In this document: positions 53,096 through 62,137 of the stretch, piece after piece | Layout: the number at the start of each line of letters is the position of its first letter | Numbering within the stretch: position 1 is the stretch's first letter | Assembly: GCA_016745075.1 (NCBI GenBank) | Contig: JADGDD010000001.1 | Location: 187,125 to 251,124 of the forward strand | DNA: 64,000 nt | Direction of reading: 5' to 3' | Source: Planctomycetota bacterium | GTDB taxonomy: Bacteria; Planctomycetota; UBA11346 | Notes under the pieces: generated by a model | The model's input: only the letters and a program-made list of their open reading frames with translations | What the model was told of the DNA's origin: nothing | The model's database searches: none | Made by a program: the position numbers and the translations under genes

Positions 53096-53974
53096 ATGTT
53101 TTGCATGACCGTGGGTTATCTGATGCATGGAAAGCATTGCCAGACCCTAATAGCAAGACAGAGTACCGCCATGCATATAGCATCAGTACTGTTGTTGGCT
53201 CTGTCTGGGGTCTGTTTCTGCATGGGAGCACTTATGCGCTGGCAATTGCTGGCAAAAGCCGCACCGCCAGACAGCAAACGTTTCCCTGTGGTGTTTGTCA
53301 TGTTGTGGTCAGGAATGATGTTCTTGAGTCTTTCGTTGGTAGCGGCGTTTATGGATGGCGGACACATTTCATTTGCTTATGCGATTCTAACTATCTGGGC
53401 AGCGGTTGCGTCGGTATTTTTTATGGCTGGTTTTCTGTCTATTCCTACGCCTGGTTTATTAGTTCTTCCAGTAGGTGCGCTTGCTGTACTTATTGCTATT
53501 GTTGGTGGTTTTGCTTTGAGTGATAAAGGAGAATCAGATGAGTATCATTGGGTTACTATTGTACATATGGTATTTATGACGCTCTCTATAGGTATGGTTA
53601 TGGCCGGTAGTGCTGCCGGTGGTTTATATTTCCTCGGATCAAAACAGCTTAAATCGGTCTCTCCGCGCGCTTTACGTTTACCGTCTTTATCAAAGCTGGC
53701 TCGCTTGAATGAACGTGCGCTTATTATCGGAACAGGCTTGTTGCTTGGTGGTATGGCAACGGGTAGTATTGCGATGCGTTTTAGTGAAAAAATTGATCTC
53801 ACGAGTCCTGCTCCAATCTTAAGTGGATTGACCCTCGTTATACTAACGGCAGTTCTTGGGTTACATATGAAACAGCGTCAGCCTGCACGTGTATTTGCTT
53901 TTGCTAGTTTTTTAGCGCTGTTGTTGATGGTTATAGCGACGGTCAGTATGTTGGTGGATTTCCAGCATGGGTAA
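53096..53974 (+). CDS. HemX/CcsA-like membrane protein
   Basis: About eight hydrophobic helices and the HemX/CcsA-type pattern: a first helix, WxTIVHMVFMTL near residue 151, GGLYFL, and LPSLSKLARLNERALIIGTG with a long helix after. In Bacillus, hemX lies directly before hemA and lowers its level; a cytochrome c assembly role is known for CcsA relatives. The 8-base overlap with hemA favours a link with haem synthesis. Starts at 53123 or 53171 are possible; a TGTAAT about 15 bases before 53096 supports the longer frame. Confidence 0.75.
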   Translation: MFCMTVGYLMHGKHCQTLIARQSTAMHIASVLLLALSGVCFCMGALMRWQLLAKAAPPDSKRFPVVFVMLWSGMMFLSLSLVAAFMDGGHISFAYAILTIWAAVASVFFMAGFLSIPTPGLLVLPVGALAVLIAIVGGFALSDKGESDEYHWVTIVHMVFMTLSIGMVMAGSAAGGLYFLGSKQLKSVSPRALRLPSLSKLARLNERALIIGTGLLLGGMATGSIAMRFSEKIDLTSPAPILSGLTLVILTAVLGLHMKQRQPARVFAFASFLALLLMVIATVSMLVDFQHG

Positions 53975-55229
53975 GGGTGTTGATATTGAGTTTGTGGTCA
54001 TTGGTTGGGATCACCATAAAACCGCAGTAGATATTCGAGAACGTTTAGCATTTTCTGATACCGAAGCAGAAAATATGGTCGCGCAGTTTTGCGAACTATC
54101 AGCCGTTTCAGAGGCGGTGGTATTAAGCACCTGTAACAGAACTGAGTGTTATATCGTGGGTAACGCGGTAGAAGCTGCCTGTTTTCAGGCTCTATCAGAG
54201 TGCCGCTCTATACCGGTTACAAGTTTACAGCAGCAAAGTTATTGTTTATCGCAAGCAGATGCGGTTCGTCATATTATGCGCGTGGCATCTTCATTAGAAA
54301 GTATGGTGCTTGGTGAATATCAAATTGTTCATCAGTTGAAAAATGCGTGGGCTTTATCTAGTAAGTCAGGGTATGCAGCTCGCCATTTGGACCGTTTATT
54401 CCATGCTGCGCTGACTGTTGGTAAACATGTGCGTAATGATACGGCTATAGGTAAGCATAAATCGTCTGTAGCATCTATTGGTGTGGATTTAGCTAAACAA
54501 ATTCATGGTGATCTTGCAGGGAAGCGCTTGCTAGTGGTTGGTGCTGGGGAAATGGCTGAATTGGCCGTGACCCACTTAATAGAACAAGGTGTGTCAGAAT
54601 TAACGGTCTTAAATCGTTCGCAGGAGCGTGCCCGCCAATTGGCTATTCACCATGTTGAGCACATTACTATTGATACCAGAGAGTGGTCAGAGCTCGAGAG
54701 TTGTATGGAGGAGCATGATATTCTCATTACCTCAACAGCAGCCCCAGTTCCTGTTATTAAAGCAGATGCGGTTCGTCGTGCGGTCCATAAGCGAGCAACA
54801 CCATTGCTCATTATTGATCTAGCAGTGCCGAGGGATGCAGAATCTTCGATTACCGACGTTGATAATGCTTTTCTCTTCAATATAGACCACCTCGATACCA
54901 TAGTCAGTCGGAATCAATCACTTCGAGAAGAAGATGTCAGCGCCGCAGAGAAGATTGTAGAAACTGCGGTTCAGCGCTTTATGAAGCAAGCCGACAATGA
55001 GTTGAAGGACTTAATCAAAGCGATTATCAGTCAGCATACGGCTACAGCTCAAGCGGAGGCGCAGGCCTTAATTCACAAAATGGATGTGAGTGGAGCAGAA
55101 GCAGAGGCAGTCAATTATGCCTGTAAACGTTTGGCAAATAAACTTGCAAATCCTTTATTAGACATGGTTAAGAAATATGCAGACCATGCCCAAGTACGGG
55201 AAATCATGGCTGAATCATATCAAGAGTAG
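53967..55229 (+). CDS. hemA: Glutamyl-tRNA reductase
   Basis: HemA reduces glutamyl-tRNA to glutamate-1-semialdehyde, the first step of C5 tetrapyrrole synthesis. Motifs are VIGWDHHKTAVDIRERLAF, the nucleophile LSTCNRTE with Cys56, MVLGEYQIVHQL, the NADPH loop VVGAGEMAELAV, and DLAVPRD. The C-terminal dimerisation domain is present. At 420 residues it is complete. The ATG overlaps the hemX-like gene by eight bases, so translation is coupled. Confidence 0.96.
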   Translation: MGKGVDIEFVVIGWDHHKTAVDIRERLAFSDTEAENMVAQFCELSAVSEAVVLSTCNRTECYIVGNAVEAACFQALSECRSIPVTSLQQQSYCLSQADAVRHIMRVASSLESMVLGEYQIVHQLKNAWALSSKSGYAARHLDRLFHAALTVGKHVRNDTAIGKHKSSVASIGVDLAKQIHGDLAGKRLLVVGAGEMAELAVTHLIEQGVSELTVLNRSQERARQLAIHHVEHITIDTREWSELESCMEEHDILITSTAAPVPVIKADAVRRAVHKRATPLLIIDLAVPRDAESSITDVDNAFLFNIDHLDTIVSRNQSLREEDVSAAEKIVETAVQRFMKQADNELKDLIKAIISQHTATAQAEAQALIHKMDVSGAEAEAVNYACKRLANKLANPLLDMVKKYADHAQVREIMAESYQE

Positions 55230-55320
55230 CCCTCGGAATCCGCTACTTGCCGCAGCAGAGAGAGCCTCTACCATGTCGCGCCGATAATTCAGGACACAAG
55301 AGACGGAAGGACCGACCCAG

Positions 55321-56799
55321 ATGGCAGACCCTAAAGGATTTATGAAGCATGGCCGCCGTGCCCCACAACTGGTATCTGTAGAAGAACGTTTACAGAACCA
55401 TGAAGAGCAATACGAAGCAATTACAACCAAGAAGGTAGAAACTCAAGCCAGTCGTTGTATGGATTGTGGTGTACCGTTTTGTATGAGTGGCTGTCCGCTT
55501 GGTAACCTGATTCCCGAATGGAATGACATTGTTTATCGTGGTCGTTGGGAAAAGGCAGTCAAAGTATTGCATGCAACGAACAACTTTCCAGAGTTTACTG
55601 GTAATGTTTGCCCAGCTCCATGTGAAAATAGTTGTGTACTTGGTATTACTGAACCAGCTGTAACTATTAAACTGCATGAAAAAACCATCATTGAAAATGC
55701 TTTTGAACAAGGTTGGATTAAAGCCAACCCACCAAAAACACGTACAGATAAAACCGTGGCGGTTATCGGTGGTGGCCCAGCTGGCCTTGCTTGTGCTCAG
55801 CAATTAAACCGCGTTGGCCATACCGTTACCGTATTTGAAAAAAATGACCGTGCGGGTGGTTTAGTTATGTATGGCATCCCACATTATAAAATTCGCAAAG
55901 AAAAAGTTCAGCGCCGTATTGACCTGCTTGTAGAAGAGGGCATTCGCTTTGAATATAACACAGATATTGGTACAACAATTTCATTTGATGACATTCAATC
56001 AAAATTTGATGCGGTTGTTTTAACCACTGGTGCTGAACAACCACGTGACCTTCCAGTAGAAGGCCGTGAGCTTGATGGTATCCACTTTGCAATGGAATTT
56101 TTGCCACAACAAAACCGCACTAACTGGGGTGATGCAGAGCCACAAGCTTTACATCCAGAGAAAAAACTCATCAACGCTAAAGATAAAAAAGTTATCGTTA
56201 TTGGTGGTGGTGATACTGGGTCTGACTGTATTGGCACCAGCCTACGCCAAGGTGCAGCAAGTGTGATTAACTTTGAATTGTTGCCAGAGCCAGCACCAGA
56301 ACGTCAAGACAACAACCCATGGCCACAATATGCACGTATTAAACGTGTTTCATCAAGCGTTGAAGAAATGCTGCATGAAGGTGGGCACGTTGAATATAGC
56401 ATAGCTACGAAGAGGTTCTTTGGTGAAAACGGTGTTGTGACAGGTCTTGAAACCATTCGCCTTGATTGGTCCAAGGGTCGCCCAGAAGAGATTCCAGGTA
56501 CCGAAGAAACATTCGAATGCGATCTTGCCTTGTTTGCAATGGGATTCCTCGGGCCTCGCCAAGGTTTACTGGAGCAAGTTGGTTGTGATCTCGACCAACG
56601 CAGCAACGTTCTTACAGACCGTGTAACCCGCATGTCTAGCATAGAAGGCGTTTTTGCCGCTGGTGACTGTCGACGAGGCCAAAGCCTCGTGGTGTGGGCT
56701 ATCTCTGAAGGCCGTGAAGTTGCGCATCAAGTTGACACATGGTTACAAAAAGAGAAAAGCCTCTTGCCAAGTGTTAATATCGAACCATTCGCATACTAA
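55321..56799 (+). CDS. gltD: Glutamate synthase small subunit (GltD-type)
   Basis: The small subunit carries FAD, two FeS clusters and NADPH for glutamate synthase. Cluster motifs CMDCGVPFCMSGCPLGN near residue 46 and CPAPCENSC near residue 97 are intact. FAD binding is VIGGGPAGLACA near 150, and NADPH binding VIGGGDTGSDCIG near 296. 492 residues is normal. GGAAGG lies about 13 bases before the ATG. The large subunit gltB is not adjacent, so it may act with a distant gltB or another partner. Confidence 0.92.
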   Translation: MADPKGFMKHGRRAPQLVSVEERLQNHEEQYEAITTKKVETQASRCMDCGVPFCMSGCPLGNLIPEWNDIVYRGRWEKAVKVLHATNNFPEFTGNVCPAPCENSCVLGITEPAVTIKLHEKTIIENAFEQGWIKANPPKTRTDKTVAVIGGGPAGLACAQQLNRVGHTVTVFEKNDRAGGLVMYGIPHYKIRKEKVQRRIDLLVEEGIRFEYNTDIGTTISFDDIQSKFDAVVLTTGAEQPRDLPVEGRELDGIHFAMEFLPQQNRTNWGDAEPQALHPEKKLINAKDKKVIVIGGGDTGSDCIGTSLRQGAASVINFELLPEPAPERQDNNPWPQYARIKRVSSSVEEMLHEGGHVEYSIATKRFFGENGVVTGLETIRLDWSKGRPEEIPGTEETFECDLALFAMGFLGPRQGLLEQVGCDLDQRSNVLTDRVTRMSSIEGVFAAGDCRRGQSLVVWAISEGREVAHQVDTWLQKEKSLLPSVNIEPFAY

Positions 56800-56825
56800 G
56801 GTTTCACTCATCTATTTGTGTAACA

Positions 56826-56855
56826 ATAATCCCACGGTTTTGGCCGTGGGATTAT
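56826..56855. terminator. Terminator between gltD and pheA
   Basis: A 12-bp stem, ATAAT-CCCACGG with CCGTGGG-ATTAT, and a 6-base loop lies between the convergent gltD and pheA genes. AT-rich ends on both sides make it bidirectional. Confidence 0.85.
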
Positions 56856-56890
56856 GTATTTAAAAGAGCTACGTACTAAGGGTTGAATGT

Positions 56891-57985
56891 TTAGTCGTTG
56901 AGTGCGTGTTCGGCGCGTGGGTAACTACCAAGTACGGCGATAGTGCTAATACCTTTGGTAAATTCTTCTATAGCCGTTTGAACTGTTTTATCATTTTTAT
57001 GGCCGATGATATCGATGAAGAAGAGATATTGCCACGGTTCACGTCGATCTGGGCGGCCTTCTATGCGAGTCAGGCTGAGGCCCGCGTTATGAATTGGGGT
57101 AAGTGATTCATAGAGTGCGCCTGGCTGATTATTTATGCCAAACATAATAGAAGTTTTATCATTACTGGTTGGAGCGGCGGCTTTATCTTCAGTAGCGATA
57201 ACCACAAAGCGCGTGGTGTTATTTGCGTTGTCTTGAATATCTTCGGCTAGGATAGAAATATCAAAAGCACCAGCCGCTTCTGCATTACCGATGGAAGCAG
57301 AGTATGCTTCTTCCGCTGCTTTTTCTGCTGCCTGAGTTGTGGAACCGGTTTCAATTAATTCAACATTTGGCATATTGGTTGCAAGCCAGGTACGGCACTG
57401 GCCAAAGACGGTATGTTTGGAATAGATGCGTTTAATCTGTGAGCGTTCACAACGTGCCATGAGGTGATGGCGTATGCGTAAGTGTACTTCATTAACGATA
57501 CGCAGCGGCGTAGCGAGAAAAGCATCTATGGTATCGGTAATGCTGCCATCAGTACTGTTTTCGATTGGAACGATGCCGTAATCTGCGTGGCCGCGTTCTA
57601 CTTCAGAAAAAACCGTAGTAATATCTTCAACGGAAACATATTCAACGCTATCGCCAAATTTACAGCGTGCAGCTTGATGGGTAAATGCACCAGGTTTGCC
57701 AAAGTGACAAATGGTCATCGGGCGTTCAAGGGCAATGCAGCCAGACATGATTTCTCGCCAGACCGCGCGGAGCGTTTTATCAGATAGTGGGCCTTCATTG
57801 AGGCCACAGACTTTATCAAAAACCTGTTGTTCACGGTGAGGAACAAAAATGGCACCACCAGAATTCTTTTTCGCCTGACCAATAATTTGCGCAGCACGGG
57901 CACGTTCGTTGAGTAAACCAACGAGAGTACGGTCAATGCGGTCTATGGTATCGCGGCTGTCTTGTAATTCTTTTTCAGTGCTCAT
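56891..57985 (-). CDS. pheA: Bifunctional chorismate mutase / prephenate dehydratase
   Basis: The P-protein of phenylalanine synthesis. An N-terminal chorismate mutase (residues about 7-90; LNERARAAQIIGQAKK with conserved Arg and Lys), prephenate dehydratase (GKPGAFTHQAA, PIENSTDGSI, the NTTRFVVI motif) and a C-terminal ACT domain (GALYESL, then EGRPDR in place of the usual ESRP). The Ser to Gly change in that feedback motif could alter phenylalanine sensing. The ATG at 57983-57985 has GAGGG six bases upstream; the frame extends further but would overlap ychF. Confidence 0.94.
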   Translation of the reverse strand: MSTEKELQDSRDTIDRIDRTLVGLLNERARAAQIIGQAKKNSGGAIFVPHREQQVFDKVCGLNEGPLSDKTLRAVWREIMSGCIALERPMTICHFGKPGAFTHQAARCKFGDSVEYVSVEDITTVFSEVERGHADYGIVPIENSTDGSITDTIDAFLATPLRIVNEVHLRIRHHLMARCERSQIKRIYSKHTVFGQCRTWLATNMPNVELIETGSTTQAAEKAAEEAYSASIGNAEAAGAFDISILAEDIQDNANNTTRFVVIATEDKAAAPTSNDKTSIMFGINNQPGALYESLTPIHNAGLSLTRIEGRPDRREPWQYLFFIDIIGHKNDKTVQTAIEEFTKGISTIAVLGSYPRAEHALND

Positions 57986-58001
57986 GTGGTGCCCTCTTTG
58001 A

Positions 58002-59093
58002 TTAGTTGAATAAGAAGTGCATAACATCGCCGTCGTTAACGATGTATTCTTTTCCTTCTGCGCGTAATTTCCCTGCATCACGACAAGATTTTTCACCCTG
58101 TAATTCGGTGAAGTCGTTGTAAGCAGCAACCTCTGCACGGATGAAACCTTTTTCAAAATCGGTATGAATAACGCCAGCAGCTTGTGGAGCAGTCATGCCT
58201 TTGGTGATTTGCCAAGCGCGTACTTCTTTTTCACCAGCGGTAAAATAAGTTGCAAGGCCCATGAGATCATAACCTGCTTTAACAAGACTGCTTAGACCAG
58301 ATTCGGTCATGCCATAGTCTGCCATAAATTCATTACGTTCTTCTTCCGTGAGCTGAGAGAGCTCTTCTTCAATTTTCCCGCAAATAAGTAAAGAGCCAGC
58401 ACCTGTTTTTTCTGCGTGAGCAAAGACTGCCTTGCTGTGGGCGTTGCCGCCTTCAGCTATCGCTTCGTCATCTACGTTGCAGACAAAAAGCATTGGTTTT
58501 GCAGTAATAAGTTGCAGCTCTTTGAGCGATTGTTTTTCATCATCGTTTAAGTCAATAGAACGAACGGGTTGGCATTCTTTGAGGGCAGCTAATACTTTTT
58601 CAAAAGTTGGAATAGCTGCTTGTGCATCTTTATCGGTGCGTTTTTTTGTATTGCGTTGGATTGCCTTTTCTACGGACTCTTCATCTTTTAACATCAATTC
58701 AAGATCAATAATTTCAATGTCACGAACTGGATCAATGCTGCCGTCTACGTGAATAATATTGTCGTCTTCAAAACAGCGGACTACATGCAAAATGGCATCT
58801 ACGTCACGAACATTGGATAAGAAGGCATTACCTTTACCTTCACCTTTACTGGCACCTTTTACGAGCCCAGCAATATCAACAAGTTCAATTTGGGTAGGAA
58901 TAACTTTTTGTGTTTTAACGATATTTTGTAGCACAAAGAGGCGTTCGTCTGGTACAGAAACCATGCCGGTATTTGGGTCAATCGTGCAAAATGGGTAGTT
59001 TGCAGATTGAGCTGCTTGTGATTGCGTGAGTGCATTAAAAATAGTACTTTTGCCAACATTTGGCAAGCCAACGATTCCGCAATTAAAACTCAT
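58002..59093 (-). CDS. ychF: GTP/ATP-binding protein YchF
   Basis: Ribosome-associated P-loop NTPase of the Obg group, prefers ATP. G1 [10 protein letters not shown]3 DIAGLVKG, G4 CNVDDE (changed from NKxD, which explains ATP preference), central coiled-coil hairpin, and the C-terminal TGS domain ending [14 protein letters not shown]. 363 residues is normal. AAAGGAA lies about seven bases before the ATG. It starts 27 bases after the DbpA-like gene. Confidence 0.96.
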   Translation of the reverse strand: MSFNCGIVGLPNVGKSTIFNALTQSQAAQSANYPFCTIDPNTGMVSVPDERLFVLQNIVKTQKVIPTQIELVDIAGLVKGASKGEGKGNAFLSNVRDVDAILHVVRCFEDDNIIHVDGSIDPVRDIEIIDLELMLKDEESVEKAIQRNTKKRTDKDAQAAIPTFEKVLAALKECQPVRSIDLNDDEKQSLKELQLITAKPMLFVCNVDDEAIAEGGNAHSKAVFAHAEKTGAGSLLICGKIEEELSQLTEEERNEFMADYGMTESGLSSLVKAGYDLMGLATYFTAGEKEVRAWQITKGMTAPQAAGVIHTDFEKGFIRAEVAAYNDFTELQGEKSCRDAGKLRAEGKEYIVNDGDVMHFLFN

Positions 59094-59120
59094 TGTGGTA
59101 TTCCTTTTGTGTGGTGTGCG

Positions 59121-59714
59121 TTATTTATTAAACGTTTTTTTTTCAAAGCTTTTCTTTGGAGGTTTATTGTTTTTTTCTTCTGCACGTTTGTCATTGTCGC
59201 CACGTTTAAAGTAGCGAGGGTCTTCCTCTTGCGTTTCCTTGAAGGTTGCTTGGCGTGGCTTAAGTGCAATACCGTTGATTTTTGCGCTTTTCATGTGCGT
59301 GCAGGCGCCCTCAAATTTATCTTCGCGCAGACCAACAACGGTGTAAGCATTATTGAGATGGATTTTCCCCACAGGCTGTGAATCGGTTTCGTCCAAAAGC
59401 TTCTTCAGACGTTTCATCGTAAAGCCGTGGTTACGACCAATGCCGATGTAGAGCCACAGCCAGTCCATATCTGGCGCTTTAATGACTCGAACAAAGCCGA
59501 GTCCAGTTAAGATTTCTCGAGTATGGCGGCAACGTGGGCGAACAACATCAATGGTGACGGTGTTCTCACTGACGCTAATGAAACCAACTTCTTCAGGCGG
59601 CAGTTCTGTGGCGCAAACCACTTCTCCAGGTGTTGGGCTGTGCTCTCCTCGTCGTTCTTCTTTGAGGTCAATTTGTAGGCGCGCGTAGCCCGCTGCGAGT
59701 TCTGGTATATCCAT
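59121..59714 (-). CDS. Standalone DbpA-type RNA-binding protein
   Basis: Residues about 85-155 (WLWLYIGIGRNHGFTMKRLKKL to ALKPR) match the RRM-like domain that targets the DEAD-box helicase DbpA to 23S rRNA hairpin 92. No helicase domain is present. The N-terminal 80 residues are unassigned, with TVTIDVVRPRCRHTREIL. The C-terminal 40 residues are highly charged and probably disordered. It may be an RNA-binding partner in ribosome assembly, which suits the neighbouring ychF. It is divergent from the next gene across an inverted repeat. Confidence 0.75.
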   Translation of the reverse strand: MDIPELAAGYARLQIDLKEERRGEHSPTPGEVVCATELPPEEVGFISVSENTVTIDVVRPRCRHTREILTGLGFVRVIKAPDMDWLWLYIGIGRNHGFTMKRLKKLLDETDSQPVGKIHLNNAYTVVGLREDKFEGACTHMKSAKINGIALKPRQATFKETQEEDPRYFKRGDNDKRAEEKNNKPPKKSFEKKTFNK

Positions 59715-59734
59715 GGGTGGAAGAGTGCCATATC

Positions 59735-59759
59735 CTAGCCATGGTCAAGCCTTGGCTAG
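59735..59759. promoter_or_regulatory. Inverted repeat in divergent promoter region
   Basis: CTAGCCA-t-GG, five-base centre, CC-t-TGGCTAG: two 10-base arms with one mismatch. It lies between the DbpA-like gene and a small membrane gene, so it could be a shared operator. Confidence 0.45.
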
Positions 59760-59785
59760 AGCTGAGAAGGAGCTAATCTAGGACT

Positions 59786-60022
59786 ATGCGTACGGTTTTT
59801 TTCTGTGTCTTTCTGCTGCTGGGCATCGGAGTGTTTGTAGGGGCGGTGTTCTTAGAGCTTCACATTCGTGAAGAAGTAGGGCAAGGGCTACACAAAAAAC
59901 TGGCTTATGCATTTTACGATGATGATATTAAAGAATCGAAAAACATCGTTTTTTTTGCGTCATTGCTTGGTTTGCCCTTATTATGTTTGGCTTATGCCTG
60001 CCGTCCGCGTCGTCGTCAATAA
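59786..60022 (+). CDS. Small membrane protein (78 residues)
   Basis: Two hydrophobic helices (about residues 3-23 and 54-70) flank a charged loop with HIREEVGQGLHKKLAYAFYDDD, and the C-terminus is RPRRRQ. Positive residues at the tail place it in the cytosol. GAAGGAG lies about 10 bases before the ATG. Function unknown. The downstream methyltransferase gene follows 38 bases later. Confidence 0.65.
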   Translation: MRTVFFCVFLLLGIGVFVGAVFLELHIREEVGQGLHKKLAYAFYDDDIKESKNIVFFASLLGLPLLCLAYACRPRRRQ

Positions 60023-60060
60023 GCTTCGGAAACAGCAAAAGAAGAGAGAAGTGCTCGTAC

Positions 60061-60927
60061 ATGAAGACCCCTCAAAAACGTAAGCAGTTTCACGGTAAGA
60101 AGAAAAACCGATCTACATCTCAATCTCAACAGCCTGTTGCCGACAAGAGGTGTGTATCATCGGGTAAAGGCCCGCAAGATACGAGTTGGGAGCAACAGGC
60201 CAGCTTGTATGATGCTCGTCATGGTGAGTCTGGTGATGATATTCATCGCCGTGTTGTCATTCCATCTGTGATCCGTCAGTTGAGCCTGAAGCCGGGGCAG
60301 CATATTCTGGATTGTTGTTGTGGGCAGGGAGTGTTTGCTCGTGCGTTGTCTGCGCAGGGGGTGCAGGTGACAGGGCTAGACATGAGTCCCTCCTTAATCG
60401 CTTTGGCAGAAGAACGTGCTGGAGCAGATGAACGCTTTATCTGCGGTGATGCTCGAGAGTTGAAGTCGTTGTGTGGTAAGAATGCTTTTGATCACGCTGC
60501 TGTTGTTTTGGCCTTGCAGGATTTGGACCCACTTGCTCCAGTACTCTCTGGTTTAGCAGAGGTGCTTAAGGCAAGAGGCCGTTTGGTTATGGTCCTGACG
60601 CACCCCTGTTTCCGTGTGCCCCGCCATAGCGATTGGTTTCGAGACGAAACAGGTGTTCGTTATCGCCAAGTAGATACCTACTTAAGACCTTTTAACCTTG
60701 CCATACGCACCCACCCAAGTCAAAAGGAGCAGTCGGTTACCAGTCATCATTTTCATAGACCAATATCAAGTTACATTAACGAACTGGGCCGAGCTGGTTT
60801 TGGGTTGGTAGCGAGTGAGGAATTAACACTGCCCAATAGGGGGAGTACCGGAAAACAAACAGAAGAAGATGAGCGGTCAGCTAGTGAAATCCCAGTTTTT
60901 ATGGTGTTAACAGCGAAAAAACTATAA
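60061..60927 (+). CDS. Class I SAM-dependent methyltransferase
   Basis: About 288 residues from the ATG at 60061. The first 40 are Lys/Arg/Gln-rich and basic (QKRKQFHGKKKNRS), which may bind RNA or ribosomes. The SAM loop ILDCCCGQGVFARAL is near residue 82, followed by GLDMSPSLIALAEERA and an acidic block. A TTG at 59983 would overlap the small membrane gene. The acceptor is unknown; the group includes enzymes of small molecules and RNA. Confidence 0.8.
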   Translation: MKTPQKRKQFHGKKKNRSTSQSQQPVADKRCVSSGKGPQDTSWEQQASLYDARHGESGDDIHRRVVIPSVIRQLSLKPGQHILDCCCGQGVFARALSAQGVQVTGLDMSPSLIALAEERAGADERFICGDARELKSLCGKNAFDHAAVVLALQDLDPLAPVLSGLAEVLKARGRLVMVLTHPCFRVPRHSDWFRDETGVRYRQVDTYLRPFNLAIRTHPSQKEQSVTSHHFHRPISSYINELGRAGFGLVASEELTLPNRGSTGKQTEEDERSASEIPVFMVLTAKKL

Positions 60928-61034
60928 CAGGCCGGTGCTTTTTTGCTCTTTTTTTGAATATAAAATAGATCGGTTCAAAAAGTATCTTGCTAGGTGTGAC
61001 GGAGCATGGCAACCTTGACCAACAGGAGAATAGG

Positions 61035-62003
61035 ATGAAGCCGATCCGTTTTGGTATTTTAGGGGCTGCTCGTATTGCAGAGAACCGTTTAGTTCCATCA
61101 ATGCGAGACGCTGCTGGCGCAGAGTTTGTGGCGGTGGCGAGTCGCTCGCTTGAAAAAGCACAGGCTTTTGCTGAGAAGAATGCTATAGCTCAAGCTTATG
61201 GTCGTTACGAAGAACTGTTAGCTGACCCAACTATTGACGCTATTTATAATCCGTTGCCAGTGAGTATGCATGAAGAATGGAGTATACGCGCTGCTGATGC
61301 TGGCAAAGCTGTGTTGTGTGAAAAACCATTAAGCGGAACAGCTGATTCTGCACAGCATATGTTTGATGCCTTTCGTGATCGCAAAATCTTATTAAGCGAA
61401 GCTTTAATGTTTCGTTACCATCCTATGGTGCAAAAGGTGTTGCAGCTTATTCAAGAAGGTGCTATTGGTCGATCAACAATTATGCACGCTGTCTTCAATG
61501 CAAGTATTGATGATGAGACAAATATCCGTTACTATAAAGAATTGGGTGGCGGTGCTTTATTGGATGTGGGCAGTTATTGTGTAAGCGTACTTCGTTATCT
61601 TGCAGGTGAAGAACCGTCTACCGTGCAGGCTAGCGCTGAGTTGACTGGTGCAGACGGAGTTGACCTTAATATGGCTGGTTGTTTCCGCTTTCCTTCTGGA
61701 GTGGTTGCTCACTTTGGCTGTGGTATTGGTACGCAGTTTCATTGTGCGTATGGAGCAGACGGTACAGAAGGGCGTTTGCTCGTTGATGGTGCTGGGATGG
61801 CCGCATGGCCAGGGCACAATTTTGTGATTAAACATTGGCGTGGGACTGATTATACAGAGTACCCAATAGCAGCAGCAGATAGTTACAAGCTGATGATTGA
61901 AGACTTTTGTCAGAGTCTGCGCACTGGAGCACCGATGTTACTCACAGAAAAAGATAGCGTGAATAATCTGCGCGTTATAGACCGTCTTTTTGCTGCTCTT
62001 TAG
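61035..62003 (+). CDS. Gfo/Idh/MocA-family oxidoreductase
   Basis: Rossmann-fold dehydrogenase of 322 residues. NAD binding is FGILGAARIAENRL at 5-18, and the catalytic-region motif is VLCEKPLSG. The C-terminal alpha/beta domain follows, with GGGALLDVGSYCVSVLRYLAGEEP. AGGAG lies six bases before the ATG. Likely a sugar or inositol dehydrogenase. No related pathway gene is adjacent. Confidence 0.9.
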   Translation: MKPIRFGILGAARIAENRLVPSMRDAAGAEFVAVASRSLEKAQAFAEKNAIAQAYGRYEELLADPTIDAIYNPLPVSMHEEWSIRAADAGKAVLCEKPLSGTADSAQHMFDAFRDRKILLSEALMFRYHPMVQKVLQLIQEGAIGRSTIMHAVFNASIDDETNIRYYKELGGGALLDVGSYCVSVLRYLAGEEPSTVQASAELTGADGVDLNMAGCFRFPSGVVAHFGCGIGTQFHCAYGADGTEGRLLVDGAGMAAWPGHNFVIKHWRGTDYTEYPIAAADSYKLMIEDFCQSLRTGAPMLLTEKDSVNNLRVIDRLFAAL

Positions 62004-62084
62004 CATTATCGTTGGGAAGCACCTTTGTTTTACTTCATGCACCGTTTCCATGTAATTCTATTTTTTACTCTATGACAATGGTTC

Positions 62085-62113
62085 TTGCGTACGTTCCTTT
62101 TATATGTTATCAT
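62085..62113 (+). promoter_or_regulatory. Candidate promoter of the M28 peptidase gene
   Basis: TTGCGT (62085-62090) and TATCAT (62108-62113) are 17 bases apart, with the -10 matching five of six consensus bases, 24 bases before the ATG. The -35 is weak. Confidence 0.4.
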
Positions 62114-62137
62114 TAGATAATAAACAGGAGATGTGCT

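Noticed and set aside
55230..55320. Possible riboswitch ahead of gltD
   Set aside because: The 91-base leader has no fold or conserved core that I can match to glutamine or glycine riboswitches.
55390..55803. Minus-strand open frame of 137 codons
   Set aside because: It is antisense to gltD, whose motifs are certain, and its sequence is low-complexity.
60890..60956. Possible terminator after the methyltransferase at 60061
   Set aside because: T runs are present but no stem of useful length could be drawn.
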